Shown here piece by piece: positions 15,431 through 24,857 of a stretch of DNA of 64,000 nt; within the stretch, counting starts at the first letter, position 1; each line of letters starts with the position of its first letter. A program made the translations under genes and the position numbers. The stretch is from Rhodococcus sp. P1Y (GTDB lineage Bacteria; Actinomycetota; Actinomycetes; Mycobacteriales; Mycobacteriaceae). Where the stretch lies: the NCBI RefSeq assembly GCF_003641205.1, contig NZ_CP032762.1, forward strand, positions 5,104,001 through 5,168,000, in the 5' to 3' direction. The notes beneath the pieces are model-generated. The model ran no database searches and was not told the origin of the DNA. It was given only the letters and a program-made list of their open reading frames with translations.

Positions 15431-17247
15431 TCAGCTACGGCGCGGCTTGCCCTTGAACTTGCCGCCTCCGCGTGGTCCGCCACGGCCCCCGGGAGGGCCG
15501 GAGTCCGGCGTCAGCTGGATGAGCACGCCACTGATTCGGGTGCGCCGCAGTGCTTCCACCGTCTCATCCGCGAGATCGGCCGGAAGTTCGACCAACGAGT
15601 GATCGGGACGGATGCTGATATGCCCGAAGTCGCTTCGCCGCAGACCACCTTCGTTTGCGATGGCGCCGACGATCGCACCGGGCGCAACGTTGTGACGCTT
15701 CCCGACGGCGATGCGATACGTCGCCATCTCCTGGCCAGTCTTGCGGTGGTGCGAATCTGCAGCATCCTGGTCGAACGAGCGGGGGGGCCGTGGTTCACGG
15801 GGCTCACGAGGTGCGCGCGGCGGGGCAGGCGGCTCGGGCTTGAGCAGAAGGCTTCGCCGTCGCGCGACTGCACGGCAAGAGCAGCCGCGATGTCGGCGAT
15901 CGGTACATCGTGATCGCGCTCGTAATCCTCGATGAGCCTGCGGAACAGCGCGAGATTCTCACTCTCGAGGCTCGCTGTGATCGAGTCGCCGAACTTGGTC
16001 ACGCGCTGAGCATTGACGTCGTCGACGCTCGGAAGCTGCATCTCGGTGATCGGCTGACGCGTCGCACGTTCGATGGCTTTGAGTAGGTGACGCTCCCGCG
16101 GTGCCACGAACAACAGCGCCTGACCTGCACGTCCGGCGCGGCCGGTACGGCCGATCCGGTGCACGTACGACTCCGTGTCGTGCGGGATGTCGTAGTTGAT
16201 GACGTGCGAGATGCGGTCGACGTCCAGACCACGAGCCGCGACGTCGGTGGCGACCAAAACGTCGATCTGACCGTTCTTGAGCTGGCCGATGGTCCGCTCG
16301 CGCTGCGCCTGGACGATGTCGCCGTTGATGGCGGCCGCCGAGAACCCTCGTGCCCGCAATTTCTCGGCGAGTTCCTCGGTTGCCTGCTTGGTGCGGACGA
16401 ACATGATCATCGCTTCGAACTCTTCGACCTCGAAGATTCGTGTCAGCGCTTCGAGCTTGCGCTGGTGCGCGACCTGCACGTATCGCTGCGTGATGTTCGG
16501 TGCGGTCGAGGTCTTGGTCTTGACCGTGATCTCGACGGGGTCGTGCAGATACTGCTTGGAGATCTTGCGGATCGCGGGCGGCATGGTGGCCGAGAACAGA
16601 GCGACCTGCTTGTACTCGGGCGTGTCCGCGAGGATGCGCTCGACGTCCTCCTGGAATCCCATCTTGAGCATCTCGTCGGCCTCGTCGAGCACCAAGTACT
16701 CGAGCCCGGACAGATCGAGTGTGCCTTTTTCCAAGTGGTCGATGACGCGACCCGGTGTACCGACGATGATCTGGGCACCCTTGCGCAGCCCGGAGAGCTG
16801 AATGCCGTACGCCTGACCACCGTAAATGGGCAGGATGTGCAGACCCGGAATGTGGGAGGCGTACTTACCGAACGCCTCGGCGACCTGCAGCGCGAGCTCG
16901 CGGGTCGGCGCGAGCACGAGAGCCTGAGGCACGCGCCTCGACACGTCGAGACGCGACAGGATCGGTACTGCGAACGCGGCAGTCTTACCGGTACCGGTCT
17001 GCGCCAGACCGACTACGTCGTTGCCGTTCATCAGTGGCGGGATCGTCGCCGCCTGGATGGGCGACGGACTTTCGTAGCCGACGTCACGCAACGCCTGTAG
17101 GACTCGCTCGTCGATCCCGAGGTCGGCGAACGTGATCTGCGGGGCCTCCTCGGATGGAGGGGTCGCATCGGACGACGGTGCCGACCCGTGCGAAATGGTC
17201 TCGTCGGTCGTCACGGCGGCATCCTGATTCGGCTCTGTTGTGCTCAT
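15431..17247 (-). pseudogene. deaD: DEAD/DEAH-box RNA helicase (DeaD/CsdA-like), single-base frameshift
   Basis: The N-terminal part is an intact DEAD-box helicase: IQAATIPPLM Q-motif region, AQTGTGKTAAF (Walker A), VLDEADEM, LFSATMPP, DVAARGLDVDRI and HRIGRTGRAGRAG. After AVQSRDGEAF the reading frame turns into nonsense and runs on to 15511. The expected C-terminal RNA-binding domain (MATYRIAVGKRHNVAPGAIVG, ending in a GRGGPRGGG tail at 15431) is in another frame. The two halves join if one G is added between 15847 and 15848 (a missing C on the coding strand). Such helicases unwind structured RNA in ribosome assembly and cold adaptation. This is either a sequencing error or a true truncation that leaves the core active but without its RNA-targeting domain. 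Confidence 0.87.
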
Positions 17248-17544
17248 ATACAGCCGAGTTTAGTCCCTGTCACGTGTGCTGCACGACAAGAGTGCCGAGA
17301 TTTCATCCAGAGCAACACGGGCGGTATAACAGCTCGGCCGTCGACCGAGCCCGACTTGCCCGGATTCGAAGGCGGTTGCCCTCGTCGACTTTCGACAGCA
17401 CCAGTTATGGTGCACTCCGAGTTACACACAACTCCGCGGAACAGGTCGAAAATTCGCAAACCGGACAACCCCCGGTAGTGCGAGACGACCCGCGATGTGA
17501 TGAAATGCACACCTATTACGTCATTTTCCCGGAGGGGTTCTACA
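17248..17544. other. divergent intergenic region, helicase / fadD
   Basis: About 297 bases lie between the divergent helicase and acyl-CoA ligase genes. I see no convincing gene here. It must hold both promoters. The only clear element is the GGAGGGG ribosome site at 17531-17537, which sets the ligase start. Confidence 0.5.
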
Positions 17545-19332
17545 GTGCGCGAATATTCTGTGCCGGCATCATTCACCATTCCCGACGACGCTTCGATGGC
17601 CGATACCGTCTTCCGGTACGAGAAGGAAGCTCCGAACCTGGTCCCCTTCCAGCGTCTCGTGAACGGCACGTGGACGGACGTCTTGGCGTCCACGTTCGCG
17701 AAAGAGGTTGCGGCCGTCGCCAAGGGCCTCATCGCCTCGGGCGTCGAACTGGGCGACCGCGTCGCCATTCTGTCCGCCACTCGCTACGAGTGGGTCGTCC
17801 TCGACTACGCGATCTGGACGGCAGGCGGCGTCACCGTCGCGATCTACGAGACGTCCTCCGCTGACCAGGCGCAATGGATCCTCGAGGATTCGGCGACCAA
17901 ATTGCTCGTTCTCGAGACTCCCGCTCACGCGTCGGCCCTCGAAGAGGTCACGCGGGGCGCCGCAGATCTGCGGGAGGTCCTGCAGATCGACGCCGGTGCC
18001 ATCGACGAGCTCACCACCCGAGGCGCGGGCGTCAGCGACGAAGATCTGCACACACGGCGCCATCAGGTCACCGCGGCCTCCCCCGCGACGTTGATCTACA
18101 CCTCCGGCACCACCGGACGACCCAAGGGTGTTCAGCTCACGCACTCCAACTTCTACGCCGAGGTTCAAGCCACCAAGCTTGCTCTCCACGACTCGATGAA
18201 GGAGGGCAACCGCACGCTGATGTTCCTGCCGATGGCGCACGTGTTCGCTCGCGCCGTCTCGTTCGGGGCGTTCGAGTCGAAGGCCACCATCGGGCACACC
18301 TCGGACGTCACGACGCTGCTGGACCAGTTCGCATCGTTCAAGCCGGACTTCATCCTCTCCGTCCCCCGGGTGTTCGAGAAGGTCTACAACTCCGCCAAGC
18401 AGAAAGCGCACGACGGCGGCAAGGGCAGCATCTTCGACAAGGCCGCCGCTACCGCCATCGAGTGGAGCGAAGCGCAGGACAAGGGCGGCGCAGGCCTCGT
18501 GCTCAATCTCAAGCACACCGTCTTCGACAAGCTCGTCTACTCCAAGCTCCGCGCTGCACTCGGCGGCAACTGCGATCGCGCTGTCTCGGGCGGCGCTCCT
18601 CTCGGTGCACGCCTCGGACACTTCTTCCGCGGCGTCGGAATCCCTGTGTACGAGGGCTACGGTCTGACCGAGACCAGCGCAGCGATCACGGTCAACACCA
18701 CAGCCGAACAGCGCATCGGCAGCGTCGGAAAGCCGATCAACGGCCACGCCGCAAAGATCGCCGAAGACGGTGAACTTCTGCTCAAGGGACCGGTCGTGTT
18801 CGGTGGCTACTGGCACAACGACAAGGCAACCGCCGAATCCATCGTCGACGGCTGGTTCCACACCGGCGATCTCGGCGCCATCGACCAGGACGGCTACGTC
18901 TCGATCACCGGCCGCAAGAAGGAAATCATCGTCACGGCGGGTGGCAAGAACGTCGCTCCTGCGGTACTCGAAGACGCACTGAGGTCTCACGCACTCATCA
19001 GCCAGACGCTCGTCGTCGGAGATGCGAAGCCGTTCATCGGCGCGCTCATCACCCTCGACCCCGAAGCCCTCCCCGGCTGGAAGGAGCGTCACGGCATCGC
19101 CGAGGACATCTCCTTCGACGACCTGAAGAAGAACGCCGATCTCGTCGCGGAGATCGACAAGGCTGTCGCCGATGCCAACAAGAAGGTCTCCAACGCGGAG
19201 CAGATCAAGAAGTACTCCATCCTCGAGCTCGACTTCACCGTCGAAACCGGGGAACTCACGCCGACGATGAAGCTCAAGCGCAACGTCATCCACTCCGAGC
19301 GTGGCGCTGAGATCGAGGCGATCTACAGCTGA
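17545..19332 (+). CDS. fadD15: long-chain acyl-CoA synthetase (FadD15-like, AMP-forming)
   Basis: This enzyme activates fatty acids with ATP and CoA by way of an acyl-adenylate. The GTG at 17545 is preceded by GGAGGGG with seven bases between, which favours it over the ATG at 17497. Motifs are the P-loop YTSGTTGRPKG near residue 185, GYGLTETSAAI near 371, GWFHTGDLG and the C-terminal GRKKEIIVTAGGKNV, with the adenylation Lys in the final TPTMKLKR segment. At 595 residues it matches the actinobacterial FadD15 group rather than the shorter acetyl-CoA synthetases. It is a single gene ending at a long hairpin. Chain-length preference is inferred from the group only. Confidence 0.92.
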   Translation: MREYSVPASFTIPDDASMADTVFRYEKEAPNLVPFQRLVNGTWTDVLASTFAKEVAAVAKGLIASGVELGDRVAILSATRYEWVVLDYAIWTAGGVTVAIYETSSADQAQWILEDSATKLLVLETPAHASALEEVTRGAADLREVLQIDAGAIDELTTRGAGVSDEDLHTRRHQVTAASPATLIYTSGTTGRPKGVQLTHSNFYAEVQATKLALHDSMKEGNRTLMFLPMAHVFARAVSFGAFESKATIGHTSDVTTLLDQFASFKPDFILSVPRVFEKVYNSAKQKAHDGGKGSIFDKAAATAIEWSEAQDKGGAGLVLNLKHTVFDKLVYSKLRAALGGNCDRAVSGGAPLGARLGHFFRGVGIPVYEGYGLTETSAAITVNTTAEQRIGSVGKPINGHAAKIAEDGELLLKGPVVFGGYWHNDKATAESIVDGWFHTGDLGAIDQDGYVSITGRKKEIIVTAGGKNVAPAVLEDALRSHALISQTLVVGDAKPFIGALITLDPEALPGWKERHGIAEDISFDDLKKNADLVAEIDKAVADANKKVSNAEQIKKYSILELDFTVETGELTPTMKLKRNVIHSERGAEIEAIYS

Positions 19333-19339
19333 TCGACTC

Positions 19340-19401
19340 TGCCGAGATCGAGGTTGTGTATCGGAATCCACCCGGATCGGTACACAACCTCGATCTCGGC
19401 A
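19340..19401. terminator. long hairpin between convergent genes
   Basis: Two perfectly complementary 21-base arms (19340-19360 and 19381-19401, core GAGATCGAGGTTGTG) enclose a 20-base loop that is itself partly self-complementary. It lies seven bases after the fadD stop and ahead of the convergent hydrolase stop, so it probably ends both transcripts. It lacks a T-run. A short direct repeat, CACAGGCCGAGTCA-like, follows. Confidence 0.75.
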
Positions 19402-19432
19402 CAGGCCGAGTCACGCACAGGCCGAGTCAGAG

Positions 19433-20047
19433 CTAGGCGTGCGCGAGAAGAAATTCCGCGGCCTCGAGGGACACAGTGCGATGCACCTTCTCGTGCAGTA
19501 GATCGTGTCCGGCGTCCTCGAATTCACGCAGCGTAGCTCCAGGCACGTTGGGGATCCACGACCGAACTGCGTCGATCGGAGCCATTCGATCGTCGATGCC
19601 GTGCAGCGCGAGCAGCGGCACCGAGGACACACTCAAGTCCGAGGCCTTGCCGGTGGTCGACCGCGGGGTGCCGGTCAGCACCGCCGAGGTGAAACCAGAA
19701 GGGTTCTTATCGAGGGCAGCAATGGCCGTGGCCGCCCCCAACGAGTGCCCCATCAGTGCCATCGGGATTCCGGAGCGTTCGGAATGCGCGATCTCGGTGA
19801 GTTGCAGTGCGTTGTCGGCGAGACCATCGATCTGTGACGCGTCCGACAGATCGCCTTCGGTAAGTCCGTGGCCGACATGGTCGATTGCCCACACGTCGAT
19901 GCCTTCGCTGTTCATGACCCGCGCGAAGCGGTGATAGTGCCCGCTGTTCTGGCCGAGGCCGTGAAGAAACACCAGGACCAGGTGTGGATGTGCTGTCGTC
20001 CACGAACGATAGTGGACGGCTCCGGTGGCTCCTTCGAAGAACGGCAT
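19433..20047 (-). CDS. alpha/beta hydrolase (monoglyceride lipase-like)
   Basis: The 204-residue protein starts at ATG 20047 with MPFFEGATGAVHYRSW. It carries LVFLHGLGQNSGHY, DHVGHGLTEGD, the nucleophile elbow MGHSLGAAT (Ser102), LLALHGIDDRMAPIDAV with the likely acid residue, and a terminal EDAGHDLLHE with the catalytic His. This order is that of small lysophospholipase/monoglyceride lipase-like hydrolases. There is no signal sequence. It is divergent from the nuclease-helicase gene by only 56 bases. The next ATG upstream adds 14 residues and cannot be fully excluded. The natural ester substrate is unknown. Confidence 0.85.
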   Translation of the reverse strand: MPFFEGATGAVHYRSWTTAHPHLVLVFLHGLGQNSGHYHRFARVMNSEGIDVWAIDHVGHGLTEGDLSDASQIDGLADNALQLTEIAHSERSGIPMALMGHSLGAATAIAALDKNPSGFTSAVLTGTPRSTTGKASDLSVSSVPLLALHGIDDRMAPIDAVRSWIPNVPGATLREFEDAGHDLLHEKVHRTVSLEAAEFLLAHA

Positions 20048-20103
20048 TCGACTATTTTGCCTGCTTCCTAGTTCTGTCGCTGCATTCACCTACAGTTGGG
20101 CGC

Positions 20104-23100
20104 GTGTTCCTCTTGGGCGACCGTGTCGTGTACAGCGCAAGCGACCTCTCGGCCGCCGCAGCGTGCGAGTACGCCATGCTGCGCACTCTCGACGCGAAAC
20201 TCGGCCGAATCGATGCGGTCCGCGCCGAGCCCGACCCCATGCTCGAACGCACGTCGGCCCTCGGCCTCGCGCACGAACGACGCCAACTCGAGGCATTCCA
20301 GAAGCGGTTCGGATCGGGCGTCTCGATCATGCCAAGACCCGAACGCACCGAACTCGGCCTCGCCGACGCCAACGCCGCCACCATCGAAACCGCGCTGTGG
20401 GGGTACGACGTTCTCTATCAGGCGACGTTCTTCGACGGACGATTCCTCGGGTTCTGCGACTTTCTCGTCAAGGACGGCTCCGGTTACTCCGTCTACGACA
20501 CCAAGCTGTCGAGGCACGCGCGCGTTCCGGCGCTGCTTCAGTTGGCCGCGTACGCGGACGCACTGGGCAACAATGGCATCGAGGTCGCCGATCATCTGCA
20601 TCTGATGCTGGGCGACGGAAGCACCACCGAACACGCGTCCAAAGATCTGCTTCCGGTCTACCGCACCCAGCGCGCCCACCTCGAAGCCATACTCGACGAG
20701 CACGTCGCCGACGACGAACCCGTCGACTGGGCCGACCCGCGCTACACCAAGTGTGGGAGGTGCGACGCGTGCGACGAGCAGGTCGTGGTCCGCGACGACC
20801 TGTTGCTGGTCGCGGGACTCAGCGGCGGCCAGCGCGCACATCTCCACGCATCGGGCATCACGACGACCGTCGATCTCGCTACATCCCAGGGCGTCGTCGA
20901 CGGCGTCTCGGCCCGCATTCTCGGGAACCTGCGATCGCAGGCGACCCTTCAAGTCGCCCAAAGAAACAGCGGAAGAACAGAGTACGAGATCTTCGACGCC
21001 GAAGCCCTCGGGTCCATCCCCGAGCCAAATGTCGGCGACATCTTCTTCGACTTCGAAGGCGACCCGTTGTGGGCCGAGCCGGCGTCGTCGGAGTGGGGAC
21101 TCGAATACCTCTTCGGGGTCCTCGAAACCGACGGGACATTTCGGCCGTTCTGGGCGCACGATCGCGCCCAGGAACGGGAAGCACTGGATGCGTTCTTGAA
21201 TTACGTGACCGCGCGGCGCCGTGAATTCCCCGGCATGCACGTCTATCACTACGCCGCCTACGAGAAGACGGCATTGTTGCGACTCGCGGGCCGCTACGGA
21301 ATCGGCGAGGAGATCGTCGACGACCTGCTGCGCCACAATGTCCTCGTCGACCTGTATCCCGTTGTCCGAGGCTCTCTTCGAATCGGCGAGCGCTCCTACA
21401 GCATCAAGAAGCTGGAGCCCTTGTACATGCCGTCGGCCCGCGACGGCGGCGTCACCAACGCAGCGGCCTCTATTGCCGAGTACGCCAATTGGTGCGATCT
21501 GCGCGACGAGGGTCGTACCGACGAAGCCGATGCTCTGCTTACGGAGATTGCCGAATACAACCGTTACGACTGCGAATCGACGATCGAGCTACGTAACTGG
21601 CTGCTGGAGCGGGCATCGGACGCAGGAATCGCACCTCGCCCACCTGCGGATTTCGACCCCGAGAACGCAGAGCAGGTCACCGAACTCGAAGAATCCCTAC
21701 GCGACACCGTCGGACTCGGACCGACGTCCGGACGAACCGATACACAGTTCGCGGTCGCCCTCTACGCCGGATCCATCGGCTACCATCGCCGTGAGCGAAA
21801 GCCGTTCTGGTGGGCGCACTTCGACCGACTTCAGAGCCCGGTCGATGAGTGGCCCGACGCCGCGGACGTCCTGAAGGTCGACAGCGGGATCGCCGAGAGC
21901 GCGTGGGCGAAGACAACACCACGGCAGAAGTTGCTACGCCGACGCATCCGCTTGACCGGAACAGGTGGCGTCGACAAGTCCGTTGCACTGCTCTACGACG
22001 TGCCTGCGCCGGACGGCCTCGACCAACCGCACCCGAGTTACCGGGCCAGCTCGAAGGGCGATGTCGTCGACGTCGGTGACGACTACGTCGTGATCGAGGA
22101 GAAGCTCCCGGCGGGCGCCGCGCAGTACGAGCAACTACCCATGGCGGTTGTGCCCGCGAGCCCAATCGCCACCAAGGCCATGGAGGCCGCGATCGTCCGT
22201 GCATGCGAAGAGGTGTCGACGACGCTTCCGAAGTTGCCGCGCACCGCAGTGGCCGACCTCACTTCTCGGTCGGTACCGAGAACCCGCTCAGGCACACCGC
22301 TTCCATCGGTATCCGGTGACGACTACATCGGCGCAATCACCTCCGCCCTACTCGACCTCGACAACTCGTATCTCGCAGTACAGGGTCCTCCCGGGACCGG
22401 CAAGACCTACACGGCCGCGGCGGTCATCACCCGCTTGATCCAGAATCACGGGTGGCGCATCGGGGTTGTGGCTCAGTCGCATTCGGTCGTCGAGAATCTG
22501 CTCGAAGGGATCACACACGCGGGCGTACCCGTCGAACTCGTCGCCAAGAAGAAGCTGAGCCAGCCCACCACAGCCATCACCGAAATCTCGGACTCCGACT
22601 ACCCGGGATTCGTCGCCGACGCGACTGCCGGTTGCGTTATCGGCGGCACGGCGTGGGATTTTTCGCACGAGACGCGCGTCGTACCCGGCTCTCTCGACCT
22701 TCTGGTCATCGACGAAGCCGGTCAATTCTCGCTGGCCAACACCATCGCGGTCGCAGGCTCGGCTCGAAACCTGATGCTTCTCGGCGACCCACAACAGCTG
22801 CCACAGGTCAGCCAAGGCACACACCCGGAACCTGTCGACGGGTCGGCGTTGGGGTGGCTGGCAGCGGGGCACGGCGCACTCCCGGCTGACCGCGGATATT
22901 TCCTCAGCCGCACGTGGCGTATGCATCCGGCACTGTGCGCGCCGGTGTCGACGCTGTCGTACGAGGGCAAACTGTTCTCGAACGAAAAAGCCACTCTTGC
23001 ACGCTCTCTCGACGGTATGCAGCCTGGCGTGCACACGGTGAGCGTCGAACATCACGACAACACGACCGAGTCACCCGAAGAAGCCGAAGAGGTATGTCGG

Positions 23101-23529
23101 CAGATTCAGAAGATTCTCGGACTACCGTGGACCGACCCCGACACACACGGCGGCACCCGAGCTCTCGGGCCGAGCGACTTCATCGTCGTCGCCCCCTACA
23201 ACTCGCAGGTACACCTGATTCGCGACACGCTGGACGGTGCGGGCCTCGGCGACGTACTCGTCGGCACGGTCGACAAGTTCCAGGGCCGGCAGGCGCCGGT
23301 GGCAATACTGTCGATGACGACGTCCAATCTCGGCGACTCGCCTCGCGGCGCGAGCTTCCTCTTGTCGCGAAACCGCCTGAATGTGGCGCTCTCTCGTGGA
23401 CAGTGGGCCGCAATTATCGTGCAGTCGGCCACGCTGACGCAGTACCTTCCGTCGACTCCGGACGGTCTGGAAATGCTGGGAGCCTTCATGTCGATCGGTC
23501 AGCCGAAAGCCTTGCCCTCGCCCCGGTAG
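20104..23529 (+). CDS. TM0106-type fusion: RecB-like nuclease, RNase H-like domain and superfamily 1 helicase
   Basis: This 1141-residue protein starts at GTG 20104. Residues about 110-160 hold a RecB/PD-(D/E)XK pattern (FCDFLVKDG, then VYDTKLS). A KCGRCDACD cluster near 219 may bind metal or Fe-S. DIFFDFEGDP near 312 begins an RNase H-like domain. The helicase has Walker A GPPGTGKT near 761, Walker B LLVIDEAGQ near 867, GDPQQLPQV, VGTVDKFQGRQ and NVALSRGQ. Such fusions are annotated as RecB-family nuclease/helicase and their role (repair, RNA-DNA hybrid processing or defence) is not settled. No defence genes are adjacent. The last 31 bases overlap the convergent PLP-enzyme gene. Confidence 0.85.
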   Translation: MFLLGDRVVYSASDLSAAAACEYAMLRTLDAKLGRIDAVRAEPDPMLERTSALGLAHERRQLEAFQKRFGSGVSIMPRPERTELGLADANAATIETALWGYDVLYQATFFDGRFLGFCDFLVKDGSGYSVYDTKLSRHARVPALLQLAAYADALGNNGIEVADHLHLMLGDGSTTEHASKDLLPVYRTQRAHLEAILDEHVADDEPVDWADPRYTKCGRCDACDEQVVVRDDLLLVAGLSGGQRAHLHASGITTTVDLATSQGVVDGVSARILGNLRSQATLQVAQRNSGRTEYEIFDAEALGSIPEPNVGDIFFDFEGDPLWAEPASSEWGLEYLFGVLETDGTFRPFWAHDRAQEREALDAFLNYVTARRREFPGMHVYHYAAYEKTALLRLAGRYGIGEEIVDDLLRHNVLVDLYPVVRGSLRIGERSYSIKKLEPLYMPSARDGGVTNAAASIAEYANWCDLRDEGRTDEADALLTEIAEYNRYDCESTIELRNWLLERASDAGIAPRPPADFDPENAEQVTELEESLRDTVGLGPTSGRTDTQFAVALYAGSIGYHRRERKPFWWAHFDRLQSPVDEWPDAADVLKVDSGIAESAWAKTTPRQKLLRRRIRLTGTGGVDKSVALLYDVPAPDGLDQPHPSYRASSKGDVVDVGDDYVVIEEKLPAGAAQYEQLPMAVVPASPIATKAMEAAIVRACEEVSTTLPKLPRTAVADLTSRSVPRTRSGTPLPSVSGDDYIGAITSALLDLDNSYLAVQGPPGTGKTYTAAAVITRLIQNHGWRIGVVAQSHSVVENLLEGITHAGVPVELVAKKKLSQPTTAITEISDSDYPGFVADATAGCVIGGTAWDFSHETRVVPGSLDLLVIDEAGQFSLANTIAVAGSARNLMLLGDPQQLPQVSQGTHPEPVDGSALGWLAAGHGALPADRGYFLSRTWRMHPALCAPVSTLSYEGKLFSNEKATLARSLDGMQPGVHTVSVEHHDNTTESPEEAEEVCRQIQKILGLPWTDPDTHGGTRALGPSDFIVVAPYNSQVHLIRDTLDGAGLGDVLVGTVDKFQGRQAPVAILSMTTSNLGDSPRGASFLLSRNRLNVALSRGQWAAIIVQSATLTQYLPSTPDGLEMLGAFMSIGQPKALPSPR

Positions 23530-24746
23530 GTGGGTACCGGCGTGACACTGCCGTCCACCTCGACGATGTGCAGGGTGTCGAATCGCTCGCAGATCTCCCC
23601 CGCCTTCGCGTGCCGGAACCAGATGCGATCTCCTATCGCAGCATCGGCGACGACGGGCGTTTGAACTTCCCCGGCACCTTCGTTGCGCAGTAGCTTCAGG
23701 CCTCCTTGCACGACGCCCCGCACGGCACTCGACATCGCTACGGGCGACGGCGCTCTCGACTTCGAGGTCGGACCCGACGCGATGTACCCGCCTCCGAAGA
23801 CGGTGGCAATCCCCGCCGTCGGCGTTCGCACCACCGGGAGCGCGAAGTACAGCGCCGGGTCGGCATCGAAGGCCTTGTATCTGTCGAACAGGCTCGGTGT
23901 GAACAACCCCGACCCTGCCGTCAGTTCGGTGACTTTCTTGTCCGCAGAGCTGATTTCGAGCGAGCCGGTTCCGCCGCTGTTCACCAATTCGAGTGGCCCG
24001 ACCGCGTCGGTGACCGCGTCGATCACGGCACCTCGCCTGTCCTTCAAGTCCCGCGCCGACAACTTCTTCATCAGTTCGACGGCGAAGCCGGAGTCCGGAA
24101 CACCGGCGATCTGGGCCTCGTAGAACATCAGACCCACCACGCGGAATCCTCGGTCCTTCGCCGTACGCGCAAGGTGCGCGACCTGTGCCGGGTCCCGCAA
24201 GGGTGACCGGCGGACGCCGACGTGCAGAGGCCCGAGACGCAGGGAGGCGTCGACGTCGATGCAGATTCGCGGTCTAACCCGATCGGAACCGGACGCGTTA
24301 CGGATTCGATCGAGTTGAGCGGGGTCATCGACCATAAGGGTGATGCGGCCCGACAGGACGCGGTCCTGGGTGATAGTGGCGAGTGCAGCGCGATCGACCG
24401 TCGGATAGCCCATCAGAACGTCCTCGCAGCCGAGGCCGGCAAGCCAGATCGCTTCGTGCGGGGAGTATGCCATGATCCCACGAAACCCGTGGGCGGCACT
24501 GAGATCGGCACCGAGGACCCGCTCGAGCACTCCTCGCGCGCGCACGGATTTGCTGGCCACTCGCACGGGCAGCCCGCCACCTCGACGCACGAGATCTGCG
24601 GAATTCTTCATGAGAGTGTCGGCATCGACAGCGAGGAAGGGCGGTTCCAGGTGCGCGGTTGCAGCCGAGATGCGGCTCAGAGCAGTCACGTCAGAGATAC
24701 TTCCTTCGGGCTTCGTCAGTCGGGGCTGGAAGTCCAAGTCAATCAT
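23499..24746 (-). CDS. alanine racemase-like PLP enzyme (amino acid deaminase/aldolase, D-threonine aldolase family)
   Basis: The roughly 415-residue protein has the alanine racemase N-terminal barrel: PPFLAVDADTLMKNSADLVRR, then LPVRVASKSVRARGVLER with the PLP-binding Lys. It follows with VLMGYPTVDRAAL and RICIDVDASLRLGPLHVGVRRSPL, then a C-terminal domain with VEVDGSVTPVPTYRGEGK. This arrangement fits D-threonine aldolase/D-serine dehydratase relatives, annotated in actinobacteria as amino acid deaminase/aldolase. ATG 24746 is chosen; a GAAGG stretch sits upstream of it, whereas ATG 24758 overlaps that stretch. It is divergent from the lactone oxidase. The substrate is uncertain. Confidence 0.82.
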   Translation of the reverse strand: MIDLDFQPRLTKPEGSISDVTALSRISAATAHLEPPFLAVDADTLMKNSADLVRRGGGLPVRVASKSVRARGVLERVLGADLSAAHGFRGIMAYSPHEAIWLAGLGCEDVLMGYPTVDRAALATITQDRVLSGRITLMVDDPAQLDRIRNASGSDRVRPRICIDVDASLRLGPLHVGVRRSPLRDPAQVAHLARTAKDRGFRVVGLMFYEAQIAGVPDSGFAVELMKKLSARDLKDRRGAVIDAVTDAVGPLELVNSGGTGSLEISSADKKVTELTAGSGLFTPSLFDRYKAFDADPALYFALPVVRTPTAGIATVFGGGYIASGPTSKSRAPSPVAMSSAVRGVVQGGLKLLRNEGAGEVQTPVVADAAIGDRIWFRHAKAGEICERFDTLHIVEVDGSVTPVPTYRGEGKAFG

Positions 24747-24857
24747 CTGACGCCGCATCCTTCAGATCTCGACGGCTTTCCCGTCGAAGCGGCATCGACG
24801 GGAGTTCCTGCGCCCGAAAAATTGACCGTATCTGCGGCCCACATTCATAGTTGACCG

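Noticed and set aside
15781..15787. Seven-G run as the site of the helicase frameshift
   Set aside because: The tail-encoding frame already reads sensibly upstream of this run, so the break must lie near 15847.
17569..19371. Antisense frame of 600 codons opposite the acyl-CoA ligase
   Set aside because: The sense strand carries a complete adenylating enzyme. The antisense protein is Asp/Arg/Val-rich without domains.
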